A stretch of 64,000 nucleotides of DNA from Acidimicrobiaceae bacterium. GTDB taxonomy: Bacteria > Actinomycetota > Acidimicrobiia > Acidimicrobiales > Aldehydirespiratoraceae. The DNA lies in assembly GCA_016845585.1 (NCBI GenBank), contig JAERSO010000126.1, positions 1-64,000 on the forward strand, read 5' to 3'. Below are positions 8,930 to 16,111 of the stretch, piece by piece (position 1 is the stretch's first letter; each line of letters opens with the position of its first letter). The notes beneath the pieces were generated by a model, which saw nothing but the letters and a program-made list of their open reading frames with translations, did no database searches and was not told the origin of the DNA. A program made the position numbers and the translations under genes.

Positions 8930-9739
8930 ATGGAGATCCTCCACGCGATCGTTCTCGGCATCGTCCAGGGACTCTCGGAGTTCCTGCCGATCTCGTCGAG
9001 CGGTCACCTCGAATTGACCCGATGGGCCTTCGGTTGGGAAGCACTCGATCCGGAGATCGAGACTGCGTTCGACGTCGCCGTACACCTCGGCACATTGGTC
9101 GGAGCGGTCGGCTACCTGCGCCACGATGTCGTCAGGTATCTCCTGGCCGGGTTCGCGCCGCTGCGCGGTCAACCGATCGAGACCGACGGCCGCGTCGCCT
9201 GGTTCCTCGTGGCCTCGGCTGTACCCGCTGGTATCACCGGTGTCCTGTTGAAGGACCAGATCGCTGATCTCGACAGCATCTGGGTCATCGCAGTGATGCT
9301 GATCGTCTTCGGCATCATCTTGTTGCTGGCAGATCGACTACCCGGAGAGAAGCGACTCGACGAGTTCCGACTCCGCGACGCTCTCGCCATGGGAGCAGGC
9401 CAGGCACTGGCGCTCCAACCCGGCGTGTCGCGCTCCGGTGCGACGCTCACCGTCGCGCGTGCCCTCGGCTACAGCCGCGACGCCGCCGCTCGGTTGGTCT
9501 TCCTGATGAGCCTGCCGATCATCGCCGGTGCGGGTGTCTTCGCGCTGGCCGATGCGTCGATTCCGAGCTCATTCTGGCCACCGTTCCTCTGGGGGATGGC
9601 GGCGTCGGCCCTCACGGGATGGGTGGCGGTCTGGGGCACGTTGCGGATCGTGCGAACCCACACCTTCGCCCCGTTCGTGGTCTATCGGATCCTGATCGGC
9701 CTCACTGTCCTGCTCGTGCTCGCAACGGGCGTGCGCTAG
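8930..9739 (+). CDS. uppP: Undecaprenyl-diphosphatase UppP/BacA
   Basis: A 269-residue polytopic membrane enzyme that dephosphorylates undecaprenyl diphosphate so the lipid carrier can be reused in peptidoglycan synthesis; it also confers bacitracin tolerance. Both family signatures are visible: EFLPISSSGHL (about residues 17-27) and QPGVSRSGATLTVAR (about 163-177). Length and about eight hydrophobic segments match the family. ATG at 8930 follows the third TldD/PmbA gene by 38 bp on the same strand, so read-through is possible. The 3' end faces the SAF-domain gene with only 8 bp between stops. Confidence 0.96.
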   Translation: MEILHAIVLGIVQGLSEFLPISSSGHLELTRWAFGWEALDPEIETAFDVAVHLGTLVGAVGYLRHDVVRYLLAGFAPLRGQPIETDGRVAWFLVASAVPAGITGVLLKDQIADLDSIWVIAVMLIVFGIILLLADRLPGEKRLDEFRLRDALAMGAGQALALQPGVSRSGATLTVARALGYSRDAAARLVFLMSLPIIAGAGVFALADASIPSSFWPPFLWGMAASALTGWVAVWGTLRIVRTHTFAPFVVYRILIGLTVLLVLATGVR

Positions 9740-9747
9740 CCGGGCGC

Positions 9748-10383
9748 TCAGCGGCCGACCAGGGTCACCTCGACACCGCCTCGGGAGAACTCCCCGACCA
9801 CCGTTGGCACGGCCGAGGCGGCGATGGCGACCGTGATCGACCCGGGCTGCACCGAGATGACCTCGCCATCATCGAGCAGTGCTCTTCCATCGAGGACCGC
9901 GGCGAGGCCGACCACATCGCCAACCGCATGGATCTCTGCGCCGACCTCGATCGTGATCCCATGGCGTCCCGGCGCGACGAGTGCGGCGACCGGCCCGGAT
10001 CCCGATGCGGCCAGGTCGGCGTCACGGACGATTTCGCCCGTGACGATGGTCGTTCGAGTCCGCTGACCGGTGGGGTCGGCGACGATCGCGTCGACGGGCC
10101 GCAGGGCCGGTGGCGCCAGTTGTCGGACGACATCGCCGGGCATCACCATCGCGCCGGCGTCGACCGGGCGGGCGACGACCCACACCTCGTGTTCGGCTCC
10201 CCACGCCGCCTGGGCATCCCTGGTCGTTCGTTCCATGTCCGTCATCGTCTGGATGATGATCGTCGCGGTGACCAGCACCGCCAGGGTGCGCCACACGGGC
10301 ACCCGGCGGATCAGCGGTCGGAGACGGTCGCCGACGCGGTTGAACGGCGCGGGCGCAGGCGGACGCCGAAGAGGGGACGCCAT
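9748..10383 (-). CDS. SAF-domain membrane-anchored protein
   Basis: A 211-residue protein with a proline- and arginine-rich cytoplasmic N-terminus, one transmembrane segment (about residues 35-52, LAVLVTATIIIQTM) and an extracytoplasmic SAF domain (about 70-140; VWVVARPVDAGAMV, then IVTGEIVRDADL). SAF domains occur in CpaB/RcpC pilus-assembly proteins and FlgA. A short unrelated beta-rich region with repeated Val and Gly follows. A role in a Flp/Tad pilus, for which an orphan pilin exists at 25.6 kb, is speculative because no other Tad gene is nearby. The next gene upstream on the same strand is the FmdB-like gene 73 bp away. Confidence 0.7.
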   Translation of the reverse strand: MASPLRRPPAPAPFNRVGDRLRPLIRRVPVWRTLAVLVTATIIIQTMTDMERTTRDAQAAWGAEHEVWVVARPVDAGAMVMPGDVVRQLAPPALRPVDAIVADPTGQRTRTTIVTGEIVRDADLAASGSGPVAALVAPGRHGITIEVGAEIHAVGDVVGLAAVLDGRALLDDGEVISVQPGSITVAIAASAVPTVVGEFSRGGVEVTLVGR

Positions 10384-10456
10384 GAGGACTCACTTCCGAG
10401 GATCGGGAATCTGGGGGAAGTGGTTTGATCAGAGCCGGAGCAGAGCTCGGGCCCGC

Positions 10457-10822
10457 TCAGTCAGACGACGATGAGGCCGTGCCCGAGCTGGAGCTCGATG
10501 AGGATTCGCTCGAGGACGAGCCACCCGGCGAGGAACCGCTCGATGACGAGGAGTCGCCTGACGAGGAGTCGCCTGACGAAGATGAGGAGGATGAGCTGTC
10601 ACCCGAACGAGAACCGGCGCTGGACCCATGATCGTTCTTGTAGAAACCATCACCCTTGAAGGAGATACCGACCTTGGAGAAGACCTTTTTGACGCCGGCT
10701 CCGCACTGGTCGGTCTCGCCCTCGTGCGTCTGGGGGCAGATCGTCAGCGCGTCGTCGGAGAACGACTGCCACAGTTCGAACATCTCGCCGGTGCGCTCAC
10801 ACCGGTAGTCATAGGTCGGCAC
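10457..10822 (-). CDS. FmdB-family small protein with serine-rich tail
   Basis: A 121-residue protein starting at GTG 10822 with PTYDYRC, the typical beginning of FmdB-type zinc ribbon proteins, followed by FELWQSFSDDAL and VKKVFSKVGISFKGDGFYKND. The family normally has two CxxC knuckles. Here the first is C-E-R-T and keeps one Cys, and the second is spread out as C-x11-C, so zinc binding is doubtful or altered. Residues about 75-121 are almost only Ser, Gly, Asp and Glu. An upstream ATG would extend the frame by 108 residues of unrelated sequence across plsY and is rejected. Divergent from plsY with a 51-bp gap. Function unknown. Confidence 0.8.
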   Translation of the reverse strand: MPTYDYRCERTGEMFELWQSFSDDALTICPQTHEGETDQCGAGVKKVFSKVGISFKGDGFYKNDHGSSAGSRSGDSSSSSSSSGDSSSGDSSSSSGSSPGGSSSSESSSSSSSGTASSSSD

Positions 10823-10873
10823 GGCTGAGCAGGATATCGGCGGTCGCCGTGCGGAACACCGTATGCTGCCCCT

Positions 10874-11455
10874 GTGGTTGCACTCATTGGGGGAGTGGTG
10901 CTGGCCTATCTCGCCGGCACGATCCCGACCGCCCTCATCATCGGCCGTCGTGTCGGCTCTGATCCGACGCGCGAAGGATCCGGCAACCCGGGCGCGTCCA
11001 ACGTCTATCGACTGGGTGGGCGAAGGGCCGGGATCATGGTCGGTGTCATCGACATGCTGAAGGGCGCGGTGCCAACTGCGATCGCCCTCGTGATCGCCGG
11101 TCGGCCCGAGGCTCACGCAGTGTGGGTCGCTGCGGTGGCCGGCCACGTCTGGCCGATCACCCGAAAGCTGCGCGGCGGCAAGGGTGTCGCCACCGCCGGC
11201 GGCGGTGGCATCGTCCTCGGTCCGGTCATCGGGCTCGCCTGTGCGGTGCTGTTCTTCGGCGTCGTGAAGTTCGGCCGGGTCGCCGCGCTCGGCTCACTCT
11301 CGATCGCCATCGCCTATCCGATCGTCAGCGCGATCTACGGACGTCCCGGCTGGGAAGTCGCCGTCTCCGCCGGGGTCGCCGCGCTCCTCGTGATCCGTCA
11401 CCAGAGCAACATCCGCCGGATGATCGGGCTCGAGGAGACGTCGCTCAAGGGCTGA
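10874..11455 (+). CDS. plsY: Acyl-phosphate:glycerol-3-phosphate acyltransferase PlsY
   Basis: A 193-residue membrane enzyme that acylates glycerol-3-phosphate from acyl phosphate, the first step of phospholipid synthesis. Family motifs are GSGNPGASNVYRL (about residues 36-48), a middle DMLKG and HVWPITRKLRGGKGVAT (about 90-106). About five transmembrane segments are visible. The GTG start lies 7 bases after TATGCT (10862-10867), a fair -10 box, so the message is probably leaderless. It is followed by galU after a hairpin. Confidence 0.94.
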   Translation: MVALIGGVVLAYLAGTIPTALIIGRRVGSDPTREGSGNPGASNVYRLGGRRAGIMVGVIDMLKGAVPTAIALVIAGRPEAHAVWVAAVAGHVWPITRKLRGGKGVATAGGGGIVLGPVIGLACAVLFFGVVKFGRVAALGSLSIAIAYPIVSAIYGRPGWEVAVSAGVAALLVIRHQSNIRRMIGLEETSLKG

Positions 11456-11488
11456 CGCTCATCGTGGCGAGTGGTCCGCCGATGAGAA

Positions 11489-11523
11489 CAGCACGGAAAC
11501 ATGAACTACCGTTTTCCGTGCTG
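11489..11523. terminator. Stem-loop between plsY and galU
   Basis: Perfect 11-bp inverted repeat CAGCACGGAAA / TTTCCGTGCTG (11489-11499 and 11513-11523) around a 13-base loop. It may terminate plsY or sit in the galU 5' leader, where it ends 26 bases before the ATG; the galU ribosome binding site is left free. There is no U tract, so an intrinsic terminator is not certain. Confidence 0.5.
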
Positions 11524-11548
11524 CTCCAACCCTGCAGGAGTCCCCCGA

Positions 11549-12433
11549 ATGAACACAAAGGTTCGTACTGCGGTCATCCCGGCGGCCGGTCTCGGCACGC
11601 GCTTCCTTCCCGCCACCAAGGCGCAGGCCAAAGAGATGCTGACCGTGGTCGATCGGCCGAGCATCCAGTGGGTCATCGAGGAGGCCGTCGCGGCGGGAAT
11701 CGATGACATCCTGATCGTCACCAGCCCGAGCAAGAAGGGTGTCGAGGATCACTTCGATCGCAACGCCGAGCTCGAACACCTGCTCGAGGCGAAGGGGAAG
11801 TACGACGAACTCGCCGAGGTACGCCGCATCACGGATCTGGCGACATTCCACTTCACGCGCCAGGGCGCCCCGCTGGGCCTCGGTCACTCGGTCGGCACGG
11901 CCGAACGACATGTCGGTGACCGGCCGTTCGCGGTGCTCCTCCCTGACGAACTGATGCCCGATGGCGGGGCCACGCTTCGCAGGATGATCGACGTCACCGA
12001 GTCGACGGGGGAGTCGTGCATCTCGCTGTTCGAGGTCGACGGCCCCGACATCTCGAACTACGGCGTTGCCGGATTCTCCGAACGCGACGGCGACCTGGTC
12101 ACGATCGACCGGCTCGTCGAGAAGCCGCCCTACGAGGAGGCCCCGTCGAACCTGAAGGTCACCGGGCGCTACGTCTTCACGCCGGAGATCTTCGCGAAGC
12201 TCGCCATCACCGAACCGGGTCGCGGTGGCGAGATCCAGTTGACCGACGCCATGGCGATGCTCATCGGTGACCCCGGCATGCGAGGACTGGTCATCAAAGA
12301 AGCCGGTTACGACGCCGGCCAGAAGCTCGACTGGCTCCGCGCCAACATCGAGCTGAGCCTGGATGATCCCGAGGTCGGAGCGGATGTCGCCGAGATGTTG
12401 TCGGGCATCGTGCGGGCTCGCGGCCTGGGCTGA
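11549..12433 (+). CDS. galU: UTP-glucose-1-phosphate uridylyltransferase
   Basis: A 294-residue nucleotidyltransferase making UDP-glucose from UTP and glucose-1-phosphate. The N-terminal signature AVIPAAGLGTRFLPATKA is at about residues 7-24, with the conserved VDRPSIQWVIEEAV and later VEKPPYEEAPSNL. The ATG at 11549 has a good ribosome binding site (GGAG at 11537-11540, 8 bases away). An in-frame ATG at 11501 lies inside the upstream hairpin loop and is not used. It is followed 48 bp later by moeA. The galU-moeA adjacency is the same as in mycobacteria and corynebacteria (galU-moeA1/glp). Confidence 0.95.
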   Translation: MNTKVRTAVIPAAGLGTRFLPATKAQAKEMLTVVDRPSIQWVIEEAVAAGIDDILIVTSPSKKGVEDHFDRNAELEHLLEAKGKYDELAEVRRITDLATFHFTRQGAPLGLGHSVGTAERHVGDRPFAVLLPDELMPDGGATLRRMIDVTESTGESCISLFEVDGPDISNYGVAGFSERDGDLVTIDRLVEKPPYEEAPSNLKVTGRYVFTPEIFAKLAITEPGRGGEIQLTDAMAMLIGDPGMRGLVIKEAGYDAGQKLDWLRANIELSLDDPEVGADVAEMLSGIVRARGLG

Positions 12434-12481
12434 TCCCAGGACCGGGTTGGCCCAGCGCCGACGCGGTGGCACTCTGGCGAC

Positions 12482-13684
12482 GTGATCTCGCTGAATGAAG
12501 CACGTGAACATGTCCTCGACCGGGTCGGCACGCTTGCGGTGGTGACCGTGCCGGTGGCCGAGGCCGCCGGCCTCGTCCTGGCCACTGATGCCGTGGCTGC
12601 GGAGCAGGTCCCGCCCTTCGACAACACGGCGATGGATGGATTCGCCGTCCAGGCCGCCGACACGATCGGGGCCCCGGTCACCCTCGAGATGATCGGCACG
12701 GTTGCCGCCGGCGCCGCGTTCGACGGCACCCTCGGGCCTGGGCAGGCCGTCCGCATCATGACCGGAGCGCCGATGCCGTCGGGAGCCGATGCGGTCGTCA
12801 TGGTCGAACGGAGCACTCTCGATGAGGCGGCCGGCACAGTCGACCTCGAGATCGAGGTGCCCGTCGGCAATCATGTGCGCGGCGCGGGAGAGGACTCGCA
12901 GCCCGGTGATCTCCTGTTCCCTGCCGGCACGCAGCTCACGGCCGGACATCTCGGCGTTCTCGCCAGCGTCGGACTGCAGGCCGTCGAGGTGGTCAAGCGG
13001 CCGCGAGTCGGGGTGGTGTCGACCGGGGACGAACTCGTCGATGACGGCCGCACCCTGAAACCCGGCGAAATCCGTGACTCCAACCGCCGGACGCTGCTGA
13101 CGCTCGTCGCCGAGGCCGGCTGGGAGGCGGTGGATCTCGGAATCGCCGTCGATGAGAAGGCGGCGATCGAAACGGCGTTCGTGAACGGAGCCGCAACGTG
13201 CGACGCCGTGCTGTCGTCTGGCGGCGTGTCGATGGGCGCGTTCGACTATGTGAAGGTCGTGCTCGACGAGATCGGCGACATGCGCTGGATGCAGATCGCG
13301 ATCAAGCCCGCCAAGCCGTTTGCGTTCGGCCTGATCGGCGACACGCCGATGTTCGGGTTGCCCGGCAATCCCGTGTCGTCGATGGTGTCGTTCGAACTCC
13401 TGGCCAAGCCGGCCCTGCGCAAGATGGCGGGGGAGTCGGAGTTCGGACCACGCGTCGTGCGAGCGGTGAGTGCGGATTCCCTCGGACATCCCGCTGACGG
13501 GAAGACCCATTTCCTCCGGGTCGAGGGAGCCCAGGACGAGTTCGGGCGATGGACGGTCCGGCGTGCCGGGGGCCAGGGATCGCACCAACTGACGGCCATG
13601 GCCCGTGCCGACGCCCTCGCCATGGTCCCCGACGGTGAGGCGATGGAGCCGGGCGACGAGGTGGACATCATCGTCCTCCGGTAG
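12482..13684 (+). CDS. moeA: Molybdopterin molybdenumtransferase MoeA / gephyrin-like Glp
   Basis: A 400-residue gephyrin-family protein. MoeA inserts molybdenum into adenylylated molybdopterin. Visible motifs are PPFDNTAMDGFAV (about residues 41-53), STGDELVDDG, GEIRDSN and SSGGVSMGAFDYV, all of the catalytic domain, so it looks enzymatically intact. In Corynebacterium and Mycobacterium the homologue next to galU is Glp, which binds a membrane receptor and the divisome. The same neighbourhood here makes a dual role possible; that is inference from gene order. GTG start at 12482, overlap-free, followed by moaA 30 bp later. Confidence 0.93.
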   Translation: MISLNEAREHVLDRVGTLAVVTVPVAEAAGLVLATDAVAAEQVPPFDNTAMDGFAVQAADTIGAPVTLEMIGTVAAGAAFDGTLGPGQAVRIMTGAPMPSGADAVVMVERSTLDEAAGTVDLEIEVPVGNHVRGAGEDSQPGDLLFPAGTQLTAGHLGVLASVGLQAVEVVKRPRVGVVSTGDELVDDGRTLKPGEIRDSNRRTLLTLVAEAGWEAVDLGIAVDEKAAIETAFVNGAATCDAVLSSGGVSMGAFDYVKVVLDEIGDMRWMQIAIKPAKPFAFGLIGDTPMFGLPGNPVSSMVSFELLAKPALRKMAGESEFGPRVVRAVSADSLGHPADGKTHFLRVEGAQDEFGRWTVRRAGGQGSHQLTAMARADALAMVPDGEAMEPGDEVDIIVLR

Positions 13685-13714
13685 CGTGGGGCCTGTGCAG
13701 ACAGCGAGGAAACC

Positions 13715-14698
13715 GTGACCACCGAGCTGATCGACGGATTCGGGCGGGTTCATCGCGACCTGCGCATCTCCGTCACCGACCGCTGCAACTTCCGCTGCAC
13801 GTACTGCATGCCCCAAGAAGGCATGGAGTGGCGTCCACGCGATGAGATCCTCACCTTCGAGGAGATCGAACGGCTCGCCAGGATCCTGGTCGAACGCTAC
13901 GGCGTCGATTCGATCCGTCTGACGGGCGGTGAACCGACCGTCCGCGCCAGGCTGCCGCTGCTCGTCGAGAAGCTCGCGGCCCTCGGGGTCGATCTCGCGA
14001 TGACGACCAATGGTGTCTCGTTGCCGTTGCTCGCCGATGAACTCAAGCGGGCCGGCCTCACGCGGCTCAACATCTCCCTCGACTCGTTCCGGGCCGACCG
14101 GTTCCTCGAACTCACGCGCCGCGACGAACTGCAGCGAACGCTCGCGGGCATCGATGCCGCGATCGAGGCTGGGTTCGACCCGGTGAAGATCAATGTCGTC
14201 GTCATGCGTGGCGTCAACGACGACGAGATCCTCGACTTCGCCGAGTTCGGTCGTGCCAAGGGTGTGATCGTTCGGTTCATCGAGTTCATGCCACTCGATG
14301 CGGACGAGATCTGGAACAACTCCATGGTCATGACCCAGAGCGAGATCGTCGAGATCATCGCCGCGGAATTCGACATCGAACCGATCCAGCGCACGTCCGC
14401 GCCCGCCACCCGGTGGCGCTACACCGACGGATTGGGTGAGGTCGGCGTCGTCGCCAGCGTCAGCGAATCGTTCTGTGACAGCTGCGACCGCGTTCGTATC
14501 ACAGCTGATGGACAGTTCCGCAGTTGTCTCTTCGCAACCGAGGAGACCGATGTGCGTGCCCTGCTGCGAGACGACTCCTCCGACGACGTGGTCGCCGAGG
14601 CGCTCGAGCGGACGGTGGCCGCGAAGTGGGCCGGTCACCAGATCAACCAGGTGCACTTCATTCGCCCCCGGCGCAGCATGTCCGAGATCGGCGGCTGA
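13715..14698 (+). CDS. moaA: GTP 3',8-cyclase MoaA
   Basis: A 327-residue radical SAM enzyme for the first step of molybdopterin synthesis. The N-terminal SAM cluster is CNFRCTYCMP (about residues 24-33). The C-terminal substrate-side [4Fe-4S] site is FCDSCDRVRIT followed by CLF about 14 residues later, giving the usual C-x2-C-x13-C pattern. The protein ends in the flexible GG that is needed for activity. SAM-binding LTGGEPTVR is present. GTG start at 13715. moaC starts 20 bp after the stop, so the two form one operon. The product 3',8-cH2GTP is the substrate of MoaC. Confidence 0.96.
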   Translation: MTTELIDGFGRVHRDLRISVTDRCNFRCTYCMPQEGMEWRPRDEILTFEEIERLARILVERYGVDSIRLTGGEPTVRARLPLLVEKLAALGVDLAMTTNGVSLPLLADELKRAGLTRLNISLDSFRADRFLELTRRDELQRTLAGIDAAIEAGFDPVKINVVVMRGVNDDEILDFAEFGRAKGVIVRFIEFMPLDADEIWNNSMVMTQSEIVEIIAAEFDIEPIQRTSAPATRWRYTDGLGEVGVVASVSESFCDSCDRVRITADGQFRSCLFATEETDVRALLRDDSSDDVVAEALERTVAAKWAGHQINQVHFIRPRRSMSEIGG

Positions 14699-14718
14699 CG
14701 AGCCGTAGACTCGTTGAC

Positions 14719-15198
14719 ATGTCAGAAAGCGGCTTCACCCACCTCGACCCGCTCGGCCGGGCCCGAATGGTCGACGTGACCCCGAAGGAGCCGTCACATC
14801 GTCGCGCAATTGCTCGTGGTCGGGTTTCGATGACGACCGAGACGGCATCGGCCGTTGCCCAGGGAGCGATCAAGAAGGGCGACGTCCTTGCTGTCGCCCG
14901 TGTCGCCGGGATCCAGGCCGCCAAACGGGCCTCGGATCTTCTCCCCCTGTGTCACCCGCTCCTGATCGGTGCCGTCACGGTCAACTTCGAGATCAATGAC
15001 GAATCGATCGAGGTGGAAGCCGCCGTGGAGACGATCGATCGCACCGGCGTCGAGATGGAAGCGCTCACCGCGTGCAGCGTCGCCGCGCTCACCATCTACG
15101 ACATGTGCAAGTCGATGGATCGCAGTATGGTCATCGGCGAGATCGCGCTCTGGGAGAAGACCGGCGGCCGCTCCGGTCACTACAAACGGACTGAGTGA
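14719..15198 (+). CDS. moaC: Cyclic pyranopterin monophosphate synthase MoaC
   Basis: A 159-residue protein matching MoaC over its full length: N-terminal GRARMVDVTPKEPSHRRAIA, the active-site Lys in KKGDVLAVARVAGIQAAK, and the CHPLLIGAV and AALTIYDMCKSMDR motifs. It acts after MoaA to form cPMP. The ATG at 14719 gives the standard family length; the frame is open further upstream inside moaA but has no support there. No moaD, moaE or mogA gene is in the window, so the rest of the pathway must lie elsewhere. Confidence 0.96.
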   Translation: MSESGFTHLDPLGRARMVDVTPKEPSHRRAIARGRVSMTTETASAVAQGAIKKGDVLAVARVAGIQAAKRASDLLPLCHPLLIGAVTVNFEINDESIEVEAAVETIDRTGVEMEALTACSVAALTIYDMCKSMDRSMVIGEIALWEKTGGRSGHYKRTE

Positions 15199-15355
15199 CT
15201 TCTAGTCGCGCATTTGACAACGTATGTCAGGCATATGACGCAAGTGGCGTATGACACGTCACCGGGGGTTGCCTTCTTGTTGCGTTCTGTAGTAAAACTG
15301 TAATCTGGAGTACGGGTTCCGCAATCTGCGGTGCCCCCTTGGAGGGTCTTTCCAG
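15199..15355 (+). promoter_or_regulatory. Promoter region of the SepX/GlpR-like gene with repeated TATGAC/TGTCA elements
   Basis: This is the longest gap of the locus and is more AT-rich than its surroundings. The best promoter is TTGTTG (15277-15282), 16-bp spacer, TGTAAT (15299-15304). Upstream are an inverted repeat TGACA-N5-TGTCA (15215-15229) and two TATGAC copies 16 bp apart (15234, 15250), which might be regulator sites. A small hairpin CCGCA-ATC-TGCGG lies just before the ribosome binding site GGAGGG. Confidence 0.5.
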
Positions 15356-15823
15356 ATGCCGACGTCGATCGTCTTGCTTGCGCTGGCCGCGGGCTGGGGA
15401 ATCTACCTGGTTGTGTGGTGGCGCGACGCGCGCAAGACCACCTCGTTCGGACGTGACCGCATGGGCTCGTTCAGTTCGGGAATGGGCAGCCTCGCCGGCT
15501 CCAGCACCCGGGTCCCGCTCTTGAACACCGCCGGCTCGGCGGCTTCACTGAAGCCCCGCACGATGACCGACGCCGCCCGGCGCCGCCGCCAGATCGGGAT
15601 GATCCTCGGATCCGCCGCCGTCGTCTCGCTGCTGGCCGCATTCGTACTCGGCCCCGTCGCCATCTTCGCCCACGTGGTTGCCGATCTGGCGCTGCTCTCC
15701 TATGGATACGGCTGCGTCCACCGACGCAACCTCGCCGCCGAGCGCGAGATCAAGGTCCAGATGCTCTACCCCGAAGGCGTCACCCCGCTTCGTGGTCACG
15801 AGCGCCAGACCGTCAACGCCTGA
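15356..15823 (+). CDS. Three-helix membrane protein, candidate GlpR/SepX homologue
   Basis: A 155-residue protein with an N-terminal helix (about residues 3-22), a Ser/Gly-rich probably disordered cytoplasmic stretch (about 24-75), then two adjacent C-terminal helices (about 81-99 and 100-120) and a charged tail. One N-terminal plus two C-terminal helices around a disordered region is the layout of SepX (Streptomyces) and GlpR (Corynebacterium; Rv0996 in Mycobacterium tuberculosis), the membrane receptor of Glp at the division site. It sits downstream of galU and moeA as those genes do. The disordered part is much shorter than in the known proteins. Good ribosome binding site GGAGGG ends 9 bases before the ATG. 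Homology is inferred from topology and synteny only. Confidence 0.7.
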   Translation: MPTSIVLLALAAGWGIYLVVWWRDARKTTSFGRDRMGSFSSGMGSLAGSSTRVPLLNTAGSAASLKPRTMTDAARRRRQIGMILGSAAVVSLLAAFVLGPVAIFAHVVADLALLSYGYGCVHRRNLAAEREIKVQMLYPEGVTPLRGHERQTVNA

Positions 15824-15889
15824 TCGATCCGCACGCCGAATCCGCCGCCGGATCGCAGGGTCCAGCCGCTACGATGGCGGCTCCAAACG

Positions 15890-15962
15890 GGGGGTGTAGC
15901 TCAGTTGGTAGAGCGCCTCGGTCGCATCGAGGAGGCCAGGGGTTCAACTCCCCTCACCTCCA
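15890..15962 (+). tRNA. tRNA-Ala, anticodon CGC
   Basis: Complete cloverleaf: acceptor stem GGGGGTG/CACCTCC with the alanine identity pair G3-U70, D stem GCTC/GAGC, anticodon stem CCTCG/CGAGG closing loop GTCGCAT (anticodon CGC at positions 34-36), and T arm AGGGG-TTCAACT-CCCCT. Discriminator A at 15962; the CCA end is not fully encoded. It reads GCG codons, common in this high-GC genome. Confidence 0.95.
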
Positions 15963-15968
15963 CCCCGT

Positions 15969-16013
15969 GAAGTCCCAGTGTCCGGTTCTCCGGCCCTGGG
16001 GCTTCTTCGTTTT
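15969..16013 (+). terminator. Rho-independent terminator after tRNA-Ala
   Basis: Stem GAAG-t-CCCAG / CTGGG-g-CTTC (15969-15978 with 15996-16005) around a GC-rich loop containing an inner CCGG/CCGG pair, followed by TTCGTTTT. Position directly behind the tRNA and the U-rich end make a convincing intrinsic terminator. Confidence 0.8.
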
Positions 16014-16111
16014 GCCCAACTCTGTTGCGCATCCTGAAATGGGGGCGCAAGGGTCACAGATCTGCTCTGTTTGCCGACTGGAGTGCGACGAACTCTCTCG
16101 GAGGATGACGC

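Noticed and set aside
10823-11146. N-terminal extension of the FmdB-like protein by 108 residues
   Set aside because: The extension overlaps divergent plsY, is unrelated to the family, and the family's own start PTYDYRC follows a GTG at 10822.
11459-14656. An uninterrupted minus-strand open frame of more than 1000 codons across galU, moeA and moaA
   Set aside because: It is antisense to three clear enzymes, has no recognisable motif and its composition (His, Arg, Asp, Gly-rich) is that of a shadow frame in high-GC DNA.
14699-14718. A molybdenum-cofactor riboswitch before moaA or moaC
   Set aside because: The gaps in the moa/moe unit are 20-48 bp, too short for the known Moco RNA element.
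15890-15962. Integration site of a mobile element at tRNA-Ala
   Set aside because: There is no integrase, no repeat of the tRNA 3' end nearby, and the next genes are of ordinary composition.
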